A DNA stretch of 64,000 nucleotides from Poecilobothrus nobilitatus (taxonomy: Eukaryota > Arthropoda > Insecta > Diptera > Dolichopodidae), in assembly GCA_947095535.1 (NCBI GenBank), contig OX352772.1, positions 35,669,445-35,733,444 on the forward strand, read 5' to 3'. Position 1 is the stretch's first letter; each line of letters opens with the position of its first letter. The notes under the pieces were generated by a model that worked only from the letters and a program-made list of their open reading frames with translations, did not search any database and was not told the origin of the DNA. Made by a program: the position numbers and the translations under genes. Shown piece after piece: positions 24,901 to 36,272 of this stretch.

Positions 24901-26886
24901 TAATAAATTATGCTATATAACATGTGATAAAATTTTTATTAGTTAAAGAAAAATTGTCTAGACATAAAATAGTCAGATGATTTATATTTATTTGGTCAAT
25001 TGATTTATTTATTTTTAGTTCAGTTTTTATTTTAAGGCTTTTATATAGTCGCTTTTGTAAATCATAAGTTCCAATGATATTAGCTTTTTAATTAACTTTT
25101 TTTTAATAAAATATACTTAATGCCCTTCACTCGAAAGTAAATGAATCTATGCTTTAGGGTTATATTGATTATATACCTAATAAAGATTTAATAAAAAAGA
25201 AAATATATTTTTATTTACTTTGTTTATTTTCATTAATTTAAAAAAAAAAATCTTGTTGTAAATCGTTTCTCTTAAAAATATGTAAATCTTAAATCTCTAA
25301 ATTCTAAAAATATGTAATTGAAAAAAGAAACCAACTTTTAATTGATCTTATAAGTAAAAATTCTACAAAAATAAAAAAAAAGCCAATATTACCAATTTCA
25401 AAATAAATTAAAATTAATAAATAAATTACATTGGAACGTCAAATTTTATTTATCCATGCAAAAAAAAAAAAAAAAAAAACGTTTTGTTGAACTTTTCAAA
25501 AATTATCTCAATTCAATTAAATTAAAAATATTTAAAAAAAAAAATAAAATTAAATTAAACAGCACAATTTCATTATAAAACTATAAAATAAAGAATCAAG
25601 TTTTCATAAATTTTATTTAAAATACATGTGTGTATTTATATAACAAACTACAAAAAAAAAAAGCTATAGGCAATTGTTGGCTTCAAACTTCCCTTATTTT
25701 TAGAAAAAAAGAGGAAAAATTATAAGCTTCATTTATTGTACATTTATTCATTTTTTTTTTTTTACCGTTATTTGACTTAATTTTTTTTTTTTTTGCCATT
25801 TGACTTAAATTTCAAACCACAAAATTATTATTATTCAAAAAAGTACAACCATGCAAAGGTAATAATAAGTAAGCATATAATTTAAAAAAAAAAAAAAAAA
25901 AATATTTAATAATCAGAAATAAAATAAAAACAAAATTTTGTGAAAAAGTGTGTAATTAAAAAAAGAAATCGATGACGTTATCATCAAAGAAGACAAAACA
26001 CGACAGAAGTTATTTCGACATAAAATTCGATTGAAACTTAAAAAAGAATTTTAATATTTTAATAATAAAAACATTTTTTTTTTTTCTTTTCTTTTTTCTA
26101 ATAATTGTATATTTTTTTTTTTTCTTTTAAACAAAAGGCAAAACATAATATATATACATATATATATTATATAAAATTTATAGTAGAAAATTAATATAAC
26201 AAAAAAAAAAAAAAAAATCCATTAATAAAAATAAAAAAGAAAATCCAGATAAGAAAAAAAAATTAATAAATTAAATAAATAAAAAAAACAAAAAATAATA
26301 AGTAGAATAAAAAAAAAAACATAAAAAAAATCAGCAATAATTTTTTGATTAAATTAAAAAAGAAAAAAAAAAAATCAAATAAAATAAAATAGAAATTGAT
26401 TTAAAAATTAATAAATTCAATGTAAATGTAAATAAATTATAAATAAAATAAATAAAAATACTAATTGAAAAAAAAAAAAAAATAAAAATAAAAAAAAAAA
26501 AAGCTATAAGATTACCATTAAAAAATAAATAAAATATTAAATAAAAAAAAAAATAAAACAACAAAAACAAACAAGTTAAATATTAAAATAAATATAAAAA
26601 TAAAAGAAAATTAGAATTTAAGACTTTTTTTTTTTCTTTTTTTTTTTTTTTGATTAACTATATTTTTTTTTCATTATTATTATTATTATTATTATTTAAT
26701 TATTATTAATTATAAAAATTATTAAATAGTTATATAAATAAATATATTATTAAAAATTATAAACAAAAAATAAAAAATAAAAATAATAAGTTTTTATTTT
26801 TAAGATAAGATTTAAAAATTAAACTAAAAATATAAATATAATATTTATAATTATATTTATATGTATATATACATATATACAAAATA

Positions 26887-26891
<5 letters not shown>

Positions 26892-26925
<34 letters not shown>
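26892..26925. repeat. (AT)n microsatellite
   Basis: About 17 uninterrupted AT units, the longest dinucleotide tract of the window; shorter ones follow at about 26940-26957 and 27085-27101. Confidence 0.88.
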
Positions 26926-26930
<5 letters not shown>

Positions 26931-29269
26931 GAAAAAGCATATATATATATATATATCTATATATTATAATACTTTAAATTTAAATTAATAATAAATAAAA
27001 AAAGGAAAAGTTATTAAAAACTTGTAATGTAAACTATATAAATATAAAAGAAAAAAAAAAAAAAGAAAATTTATAATATTAATATATATATATATATATA
27101 TTAAAATCAAGAAATTAAAAAAACAAAACACAAGCGTAAAGAAAAAAAAAAAAAAATTAACTTTTAAATAAAACAAAAAAAAAAAAAAAAACATAAAAAC
27201 AAAACAAAACTGAATATAATATTTAAGTATAGCTTTGTCTTCTTTTAATTATTTTAATTATTATTATTTTTTTTTTCTTTTTTTTTAGTTTTTTTATTTA
27301 AAATTAAATTTAATTAATTATTTTTTCTTTTGTAATTTAAAATTGTTTCTTTTTTATATTCAAAAAAAAACAAACAAAAAAAAAAAAATTTTTTTTAATT
27401 AAACAACAAATCAATTTTAAAATATGGGGGGTGTCATAATGAAATTTTAATAATTACACTTTTATTAATTTAGTAAATTTATACCAAAAATTGAAAGCAA
27501 ATGAACATTTTTCGAAACGCCTTTTTTTAATTTTAATTAAGATTTTTTTTTTTTCAATTTAAAATTTGTTAAATTATTTTTAAATAATTTTTGATGGAAT
27601 TCTTTAAATAATTTTCTGAGATCATTCATTTTGCCATGTTTTTCTTAATTTTTGATCCAATTTGGCATGGGTTTTTTTGTTGGAAATTTTGCATTTATTA
27701 AAAAATATTCAGTTTTTAATCGGTATATCATATTATTTAATGTCTCTTGTACTATTTTTTTTTTTTTTTTTGTTATTTTGTATATTTTGAAATCTGTTTT
27801 TCATTAATATTTTTATATTTTTCTATTTTTAAAAGTTTAATAATTATTTGTGTAAAGTTTAATTCTTAGTACCACGATAATTATTATAAAGTTTTATAAA
27901 TTGCTAATTTAAAATTGATTTGTTTTGTTTATTTTTTTTAAATAAGAATTTAATAAATAAACATATAAATAAAAATCTGAATATAAAAGAGTATTTTTTT
28001 TTTTTTTTTGTTTTTAGATAATTAATAAATTAAATAAAATTAAAAAACCGCGATTGCATTGAAAAAATTTAATAGAATATAATTTTTTTTTTTTTTTGTA
28101 TTTAAAAATTAATTTATACATTTTTATTTTCTTTCTTTTTTATTAAGTTAGTTTTTTTTTTTTTTTTTTTTTTATTTAATTTTTATTAATTTTGTGTTTT
28201 TTTTAAAGATTTTTTTTTTTTTTAAATTAATTAGTAATTATAAAATTAAAAATAAAAAAAAAAAAAAAAAAAAATTCTCAACATCAGTAGTAGACATAAT
28301 ATATATATTACCTATTATCAAATTTTCCTTATTTTGTATTTTTAAATTTTAGATGAATTAAGTAAGAAAAAAAAAAAAAATATAAAAAAAAAATAAAAAC
28401 CCTTAAAGAACCACTCTTTAAATTAATATTAAAAAAAAAAAAAAAAAAAAACAAAAAAAAAATAATTAAGATTTTTAATTATTTCTTATATATTTTTTTT
28501 TTTTTTTTTTTTTTTTTGTGAATAAAATATTTAAAAAAATTTGTTGAGTATTTTATGATATACATATATATATATAGATATATATAAATAGATATATATG
28601 TAGATATAAATATTAATTATTATGCTATTATTAAATAAAAAGTAAAAATAAATTAAAAAAAAAAAAAAAATGCAAAAATTAAATATGAAAAAAAAAAATA
28701 AAAAAATAATTAAAATTAATAGAAATTATTTAAATTTTGAATATGTGACTAAAAAAAAAATACCACATATTTTAGAATTAATGGATAAAATAAATAAAAA
28801 AAAAAAACAAAAAAAAAAAAAAAATATTAAAAAATTATTGTATTATTATTAAAAAAAAAAAAAAATGAAAAAAACCAGAAAAAAAGAAAATAAACGTAAA
28901 TATTAAAAAAAAGAAAAAAAATAAAAAAAAAAAAGAATAATATGCATAATATTACAAAAAAAATATTTATAAAATAAAAATTTTCAAATTATTAAAACAA
29001 AAATTTTGTTTAAAAAGTGTTTTTATTGAATTTTTATAACATAAAAACAAATATCTACACGTATTTAACTTTTTATTTAGCTTTAGATGGGAATTATGAG
29101 ATGATTATCAAAATTAATTTTTTTATACTGTCGAATTTGATACAAAATTTTGACCATACGACGAAGACTTTACAAATCAGAAAAAAAGGAGTTTATTTTT
29201 TATATAAATAAATAATAACCCAATTGAATAAATAATACTCAAATGAATTATTGTTTTGCAGGTTATTTT

Positions 29270-29577
29270 CTAGGATTGTCATCTAAAAAATGAAGGCAGT
29301 CGCATAATTTTTTTAATACAAAGTATTCTCCGTGCCGTAAAGAATAAAAAAAAAGAAATGTTGGAATTTTCTAGGTTGTCATCTAAAAAATGAAGGCAGT
29401 TTGCATATTTTTTTTAATACAAAGTATTCTCCCTGCCGTAAAGAATAAAAAAAAAGAAATGTTGGAATTTTCTAGGATTGTCATCTAAAAAATGAAGGCA
29501 GTTTGCATATTTTTTTTAATACAAAGTATTCTCCCTGCCGTAAAGAATAAAAAAAAAGAAATGTTGAAATTACTAGG
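29270..29577. repeat. Three tandem copies of a ~101-base unit
   Basis: The unit starts CTAGG(AT)TGTCATC, continues through ATGAAGGCAGT, an oligo(T) run, AATACAAAGTATTCTCC and TGCCGTAAAGAATA, and ends in GAAATGTTG. Landmark ATCTAAAAAA occurs at 29281, 29381 and 29483, giving periods of 100 and 102. The copies differ at only a few positions, so the array is young. It marks the change from the A/T domain to ordinary mixed sequence. A short palindrome AATACAAAGTATT recurs in each unit. Confidence 0.92.
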
Positions 29578-30364
29578 GGATGTAAAATGAAAATATAAGA
29601 CTCTTCCTGAAATACAAAAACAAAAAAAATCCACTTGATATTCGTCATGTAACGCCGCTATACAATAAATACAATTAATGCTTAGTGTAGTTGACGTAAA
29701 AAATTTTTTTCTTGAATTAAATTATCTGCAATATCAGCAGTAGAACCATCAGATCACATCCGAGGAAGATCTGTACACTAGGAGCATATTTTTTCCCCGA
29801 AAATTAACTGCTAGTAATAAATCCATATTTTTAGTTTCTTAGAGTAGTATCCCAGATGACATTGTAATATGAGCAGCACAATAAGATCTATAATCTACAT
29901 CAAAAGGTCGCAGTATTATTTCTACTGCTTTTAAAAGTAATCAAATCAGCGGTAATAAACGGTAATAAGAAATTGTGATATTGCTGTCATAAAGTAATAT
30001 AAACCTACAAATAAAAAATTAAATTTGATGTTTAAATTGTAATAATAAAATTTGTAAAAGTTATAAATAAAATTTCTATGCATTTAACGATTACTTCTTG
30101 AATGTTTAATTGATCCTAAATATTTTTGAACCAATTTAATATAAATGTAACAATTTTGTTCTACTATTGTAGAAATCTTTAATGTGATCACATCATTAAA
30201 ACAAGGGTGCTAATATGTAAGAAACTCACATTTGCGATTGAAATAAAATTTTAATTGAGTACACTTTTTAGAATTTATAGAAAAAGAATGTGGACTGTTT
30301 TGCAATTTATTTTAGTGAAAGCAACAGGAAAGACAAAAGTTTTTCTTAAAAATAGGCTGTTCAG
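29578..30364. other. Noncoding stretch
   Basis: Mixed-composition DNA without a coding exon. It may include the untranslated left part of the Harbinger relic that follows, but no terminal repeat was identified. Confidence 0.5.
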
Positions 30365-31060
30365 CGCAACATTTTTCGTGATAAATCTAATATTCATGAA
30401 AAGTCGGGAAAGTAAGTTTAAATATTTTATTTAATCAAGTAGTTTTACTATATAAAACTTTAATTTAGATTCATAAAAAACTTTCGACTTACAAAGGAAG
30501 GATTTGTGTATATATTATTAAAAATTGAAGGTGAATTGAAATCACCTGGTACGGTAGGTATCGAAAATAATAAAACTGGGTGCAATATTAAAATTTTAAC
30601 TGAAGGTGGTTACTAACATGGAGTCGGCCAAGATATGAACATTGCACTCTAGCGCAGCAAACTGTGTTCATTGTTATTTCTGAAGTTTCTACAGCAATTG
30701 AAAAAAAATGAGAATTGAAATGAGATATGCTGAACTCCGCGAAGCTATAAGTATTATTTTTATAGAAAGGGGAAGTTTCCCATATCTTAGGAGCAATTGA
30801 TAAAATCCACATTCAAATTATTAGAACTACTAATGCTAGGCATTTATTTCTATATAATAGAAAAGTTTATAATAGTATAAATGCAATGGTGGTATGTTCA
30901 ATTTTAATGAATAACTTGGTTGCCAATTTCTTTAAAATCTTATAATGTTTTTAATTCAGATTTGTGATCACAATATGAAAATAAAAGCGGTAAATTCGCT
31001 ACAAAATCCGAAAGTAAAATGACTATCATATGAAATATGTCAAAATACAATCGATTTGTG
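30365..31060 (+). pseudogene. PIF/Harbinger transposase relic with two introns
   Basis: Broken DDE transposase of the PIF/Harbinger type. Fragments in order: RNIFRDKSNIHEKSG (from 30365); then, after a 57-base GT-AG intron (30412-30468) that joins in frame, FIKNFRLTKEGFVYILLKIE; a helix-turn-helix piece AQQTVFIVISEVSTAIE (about 30650); the catalytic-core piece GAIDKIHIQI with first Asp at 30799-30801; and RKVYNSINAMV. A second 68-base GT-AG intron (30892-30959) leads to ICDHNMKIKAVNS. Stops and frame changes separate these pieces, so no functional protein can be made. The introns are still recognisable by their sites. Terminal repeats and the 3-base target duplication typical of the family were not found. 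Confidence 0.75.
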
Positions 31061-31529
31061 TAGTGTCAAAGTGTAATATACGAAAATCGTTTAGCGAAAA
31101 CAGCAATACGTAGAAGGTACCCAACAGTGGTCAAAAGTTGAATTGATATTTTAACAAAATTCTGTGGGCGCTCAGCTTCTGCGTTAGTGAAACGAAAGAC
31201 TCACATATTATGTGAAATTCATTAAAATAATTCATTTCATAATCAAATCAAATTGCTTTTAAACTCCTATTATAGTTTATATCCATATTTATATTGGTCT
31301 GATTCTTAATCGATTTTAATCTGTTATCGATTATTCTAATTATCGGTCAGTTTTGTTACTCTCCTCAATACCCAACGTATTTGAAAAATGCCGCTATAAA
31401 AATGATGATTAAATGTTATATTCAAAAGTATTGCTTTAACTCTCAAATCAATAATATAAATATCTGCGTAATCATATTTTTGACCAATAATATAGGTTGA
31501 AGATATATAACGTTATTAATTCATAACAA
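31061..31529. other. Noncoding stretch
   Basis: No exon. The first part probably continues the Harbinger relic in badly decayed form (weak similarity near 31020-31070); the rest is unassigned A+T-rich sequence. Confidence 0.45.
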
Positions 31530-31820
31530 ATCTATAATTATAATTTAGTAGTTTTCAGCCACACACTACGTATTATGACATTCCTCTAAGTTTTGAATAC
31601 AAGTACATATTTGGATACGATTTTCCTATTACAAAATCTACATTAACATATAACATACGTATGTTTAGAATCATGTTTTTTTTTTGTTTTTTTTTTTTGA
31701 ATCAAGAAATTTTGTTTCCTATACGAATTTTTTGTAATTTAGATGTCTCGGTAAAATATACTTACATACCAGCTACAGGGCCCCTAGTTTTTATATAATT
31801 TAACATTTAACCAAATCAGC
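31530..31820. repeat. Dispersed repeat, copy A
   Basis: A 48-base core (31530-31577, containing TTTAGTAGTTTTCAGCCACA) is found again with one mismatch at 59630-59677, in the same orientation. Looser similarity continues (TTTTGAA, CATATTT, ACGATTTT). A second shared piece, AAATATAC.TACAT...CTACAGG...TTTATATAATTTAA near 31750-31810, matches 61450-61500. The family is unknown to me. Confidence 0.7.
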
Positions 31821-32555
31821 ATATTTGTATACCTTTTTTTACAATAAACTTAAATTGATCCTTATTGAAAATATATTTGAAAGTTATTTTTGTCGAAAAT
31901 TGTTGTGAAAATTAATATTCAATGCATTTTTAATAAAATCAAAATTAACTAAAATTTGACATAAATATTAATCAAAATTAATGTAAATCTAAGTCTTAAA
32001 TTGCTAACAAAAACTTAAAGTAGATTCAATTTCGGGATAAATAATAACTTATATTCTTTTATTTTTCTATTTATTTATTAATCAACCGAAGTTGTTTAAA
32101 ATTATTTATTTAATTCTTCCTATTAAAGGTTTTTAAACTTAATTTCATCATTAGTCATTTGTTCTTTTTTAAATCATACCTTCAATGTCGCCGTATGCAA
32201 ATGGTAACAATTAGTAATACTCGTATGTATCTAAGCTTTAACCTGAAACAAAATCATGAATAAAAGATGTTGCAACAACAATGAATCCTAAAGACACACC
32301 TTTTATATATAAAATCTACCTTAACGATTTTATTAAATTCACCGTAAAGAGAAAAATGCAGTTATTTCCAATATTTAAATCATGTCGTCCTTAAGTACAA
32401 GGGATAAAATTCTCGAAGACGTTCTATCTGATTTTTGTCTAATATCTTTTGACAAAAATTGACATTATGCAAGTTTCCATTTGTCATAATAATAAGATAG
32501 TTCGAAAAAAGAGATTCAACAAACATATTATACTTTCTAAATGTTATGTATGTAT
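31821..32555. other. Noncoding stretch
   Basis: A+T-rich sequence with no exon. An open frame running through 32449-32560 is just the upstream continuation of the mariner transposase frame outside the element and is not itself coding. Confidence 0.5.
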
Positions 32556-32559
32556 AAAT

Positions 32560-33850
32560 AAATTGAGGTATCATTTTGATTTTGCCGCCATTTTTTTTCT
32601 ACCTGGAATTTTTATACGAGGTTTCTTTAGGTATATTCTAAATACATTCAGGTTAGTTAATAAGGAACGTTACACGAAGGAACAACGTGTTTTTGTTATT
32701 ACAACATTTTTTGAAAATGGTAAAAGTTTTCAAGATGTAATTAGGAAATTTCGAACAAAATTTGGTAGAGAAAATGCTCCAACAAATCGTGCCATCAAGC
32801 TGATGGTTGATAAATTTCTAGAAACTGGATTTGTTCTTGATAACAGAGGCAACATTTATCAACGTAGTGGGCGTTCAACCGAGAATGTAGCAGCTGTGAG
32901 CAGAAGTGTTGAAGAAGATCCAAAAACTTCCATTCGTCATCGTTCGCAGCAATTAAACATCAAACCATCCACATTATTCAACATTTTGCATCGTGATCTC
33001 CATTTAAAGGCTTATAAGATCCAGCTGACGCAAGAATTAAAACCAACTGACCATGCATTACGTCGGCAATTCGTTTCTTGGGCAATCGAAAAACAAGAAG
33101 AAAATGAGAATTTTTTTAACAAAATAATCTTCACCGACGAAGCTCATTTCCAGCTCAATGGCTACGTCAATAAACAGAATTGCCGTATTTGGGGTGAAGA
33201 GAATCCAAGGGTTATCTTAGAGCAACCAGTACATCCACAAAAAGTTACGGTTTGGTGTGGTTTGTGGTCAGGAGGAATCATCGGACCATATTTTTTTGAA
33301 AACGCAAATGGAAATGCGATTACGGTCAATAGAAAATCGCTACAGGGAGATGATCCGAAGCTTTTTGTGGCGGGAAATTGATGATTTGAACGTAGAGAAT
33401 ATGTGGTTTCAACAGGACGGTGCCACTTGCCACACAGCAAGAGAAACAATGGATCTTTTGAAGGAAAAGTTCGAAGATCGCATTATTTCTCGTAGAGGAG
33501 GAGTGATGTGGCCACCAAGATCGTGCGATTTGACACCGTTGGATTTTTTTGTGGGGTTTTGTGAAATCGAAAGTGTACAGCAATAATCCCACAAAAATTC
33601 AAGAGCTTAAAAACAACATTATCGAACAGATTTCAACCATTGAAAACAGTTTATTGAACAACGTGATTCAGAATTTTGGTAAAAGATTGGAAGCCTGCCG
33701 AAGTAGTAGAGGGGGCCACTTGGCCGACATAATTTTTCATTATTAAACGGAACCTATTTGTAATAAATTAAAATAAAAATATATTTAATATTTCAAAAAA
33801 AAAAGCCTTTTTTTAGTAAAATTAAAATGATACCTCAATTTTGAACACCC
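32560..33850 (+). mobile_element. Tc1/mariner element, DD41D (rosa-like), degraded
   Basis: Inverted ends share AAATTGAGGTATCATTTT (left from 32559; right as reverse complement ending near 33842). The right end continues outward as ...GAACACCCTA, giving a typical AGGGTGTTC-type tip followed by TA. The left tip is diverged or missing, so its exact boundary is uncertain. The interior is about 1.3 kb, the usual size of one-gene mariner elements, and carries one broken transposase. Confidence 0.85.
32653..33746 (+). pseudogene. Mariner-type transposase, two frameshifts
   Basis: Cut-and-paste transposase. The N-terminal helix-turn-helix starts RLVNKERYTKEQRVFV; a second DNA-binding region follows (RSGRSTENVAAVSRSVEE), then the DDE core. 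First catalytic Asp is in FTDEAHFQLNGYVNKQ (33136), the second in FQQDGATCHTA (33416), the third in LTPLDFF (33542). Exactly 41 residues separate the last two, i.e. DD41D, the spacing of rosa-type elements in flies. Breaks: a frameshift at about 33325-33340 and another near 33549, after which GFVKSKVYS resumes in the third frame. No in-element ATG precedes the helix-turn-helix. All three catalytic Asp codons survive, so inactivation looks fairly recent. Confidence 0.88.
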
Positions 33851-33852
33851 TA

Positions 33853-36272
33853 TATATATTCTGGAAAAAGCGTGTATAACTTATTAATTCTTTTTACATA
33901 ATTATGTTTTTTTTTCGTTATTTTCAAGAGCTAAATTATTAAAAAAATATAAATTTTATATTTATTGCTTGTTTATGACTTTAGCAAAGAATCTGTGTGG
34001 TCTTATCAATTTTTAGTATGTACATATATTTACAGACGTATATACCATTTTTGTTTTATTAATATTACTAGCAGAGTACCCGGCGTTGCCCGGAGTATTT
34101 TATTGGCTTTATGAAATAAAAATTATTAACTTTTGTTTCTGCGTTAATATAATTTAATTAATATAGTTAACTTATTACTATGCATTTACAGATGCTGGTA
34201 GTTTACATTCTATTTTTTATTAGATTTAGTTAAATTTAATAAACAGAGCCAAGAATTAGAGACAATTCTTCTACAAAAATTTTTTGAAGGAATCAATAAT
34301 CTATTAAGTACACAATTACGGCGAAGTGAATTTCCACAATATATTCTTTAATACCGAGACATAAAATCGCATTTCAATTATGACAATAATGTAGTACATT
34401 TTTTTTCGTAAATAATGTCACTTCATGTTTTTGTGAATTATTTCTGTTAATAACTTTTTTTAATAATATAGGGTTACTTTATAATTGACGAAAGTGTTAC
34501 TTGATTTTTTCAAATTTTCTAACAAATTACTTTAACGAATTTTTGTTTTACTCGATAATTTGAAATTGTTGAGGATATAATGCGTAGTACAAAAAAATGT
34601 AAATAAATAAACAACATAACGGTTGCTTGAAGAATTTTTATTTATATGATATTGATATACATACATTCTTATATAATAGCATGTTTATTTACATATCGTA
34701 TATGTCACTAATGAATGAATGACAAGAGTATAGATGTATATTATATAGCGCCGTATTTACTTACATATATGTATTTTATTGTACTTATAAGAAATTATTC
34801 TGTCAATGGAATATTTAAATATAATATAATATAATATTTAAAATTATATTTACTATTTTGTACTAAGTAAATTTAATATACATTTACCGCTTAGTATTAA
34901 ATAGTACTATAGAATATTTGAAAAAGTGTTGGATTGATAATCGTTATGTGGAAGGTTAGAATCTGCTTTTGAAGAATGTACATATAAACATATAGTTTGG
35001 ATATATGTACAACCCATAGTTCTAGAAATTATAAAATTATAAAATATTAAAAAAATAATATTGTAAGCAGAGTGACAAGCTGTGAACATACTAACGGTTC
35101 GTACGGGTATCTAAGAGTTGACAAAGGCAACTGTATTCTTCCTCGTTTACCTTAAAATCAACAAAATACAAATTTTTTATTAAAACTTTTTATCAAAAAA
35201 AAAGATAATTATAATTTTATAAATTTTAAATTTTGTAAAAAAATAAGTTTTGTTTACCTACTACCTATTTGACGTTTATATTATACTAAAAATTGTTTTT
35301 GACAACTGTCATTTAATTTAATGACGCGTTCACGCGAATTAAAATTTAATCATGCGTTTTCAATCGTATCAACATAGAGTGAAGGTGAATAATCTTTTTC
35401 GAGCGGCGCGTTTTCCGTGCGTTTTCAATCATAAGCCCCAATGTTAGTATAGCAGGTTAAATTATAATGTTATTAATAATTTTAGTAAAAATGTTAAAAA
35501 TACAAGACTTTGATTTCCAGTTCTAAAAAGTGAAAGATATTTCTTGCGTTGTGGTTATGAATATCGATTCTTCTATTTAAAATAAAACTATTCAGAATTG
35601 ATTGTTTACTATTTTGAAAGCTCTTAAAAGTAGTTCACATTTGCTTGTATTCGTGAGGCAAAGATATCGGTTATAGTATAAAAAAGTTGCAATGGATAAG
35701 AAATAAGTAACCATTGAATAATTTTTACATATTTTTTGAGTACTATGTCCAGTTTATTCAGATACAATTGAAACACCCTGCTCCATATAGAATTTAAATA
35801 ATAAATATGGGATTTAATATATGACAAATATACCGCAAAAAGTACTTTCTTTGATAATAAGTTACGAAGTTTTCTTTAATAAAAATATAGGGTGAATTTT
35901 TTTTTATTATTTCTTCAATTGGAGTAACCAAATTTGATTTACTATCCAAAATTAGACCTAAATAATTAAATTTTTTAACAATTTCTAACGCCTCGTTTTT
36001 GATACGGAAAATTATTTACAATATTGAAAATTTTGTTTTTAATAATAAAGGATATTATGTTTTTTAAACGCTATATTTTCTTAAAAGTCTTTTTGCGAAG
36101 TCTTTTTGTCCCTTTTATTAAAAAGTAATTTTGTTAAATAACATTTTGATATAAGTCGTTTTTGTCAAATATCATTAGCCGAAATGGCATTTTGACGAAT
36201 GAATTTAGACAAACTGTCTTGTTCTCCCTGTTCTATTTATACTTCAATTTAAAAAGATTTACAATGAAATTA
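33853..36272. other. Noncoding, repeat-derived stretch
   Basis: No exon seen. It contains the CCCGGCGTTGCCCGG motif at about 34080 and a locally G+C-richer patch at 35320-35460 in which TGCGTTTTCAATC occurs twice (near 35353 and 35418). Most likely decayed mobile DNA. Confidence 0.5.
34078..34097. repeat. CCCGGCGTTGCCCGG motif
   Basis: A near-palindromic G+C-rich block (CCCGGC-GTT-GCCCGG) in A+T-rich surroundings, preceded by CTAGCAGAGTA. Blocks like this recur at high copy in many insect genomes as part of dispersed repeats; I cannot name the family with certainty. Only one copy is in this window. Confidence 0.45.

Larger units (their letters stand above)
20409..29000 (+). other. Extreme low-complexity A/T domain 3' of tlk
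   Basis: About 8.6 kb consisting largely of oligo(A) and oligo(T) runs of 10-24 bases, (TA)n tracts and A+T-only spacer. The few mixed-composition islands include 22250-22400, 23195-23215 (a G+C-rich CCTCCCCGCGCCC) and 23300-23400. No credible exon: the short open frames are Lys/Asn or Phe/Ile homopolymer-like. Dozens of AATAAA-like signals make a polyadenylation site impossible to choose. Part of this may be tlk 3' UTR. Confidence 0.6.

Noticed and set aside
28670..28852. Lys-rich 60-codon open frame in the A/T domain
   Set aside because: Composed mainly of AAA and AAT codons from oligo(A) runs; no recognisable domain or splice context.
29017..29211. 64-codon open frame beside the tandem array
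   Set aside because: Hydrophobic and A+T-driven, with no family resemblance and no splice sites that would link it to another exon.
32449..32559. Start of a longer transposase frame at an ATG upstream of the mariner left end
   Set aside because: It lies outside the terminal repeat, so it cannot be the original start codon; the frame is open there by chance.
34907..35460. G+C-richer patch with repeated TGCGTTTTCAATC
   Set aside because: Considered as a transposon end, but no inverted partner, target duplication or coding remnant was found.
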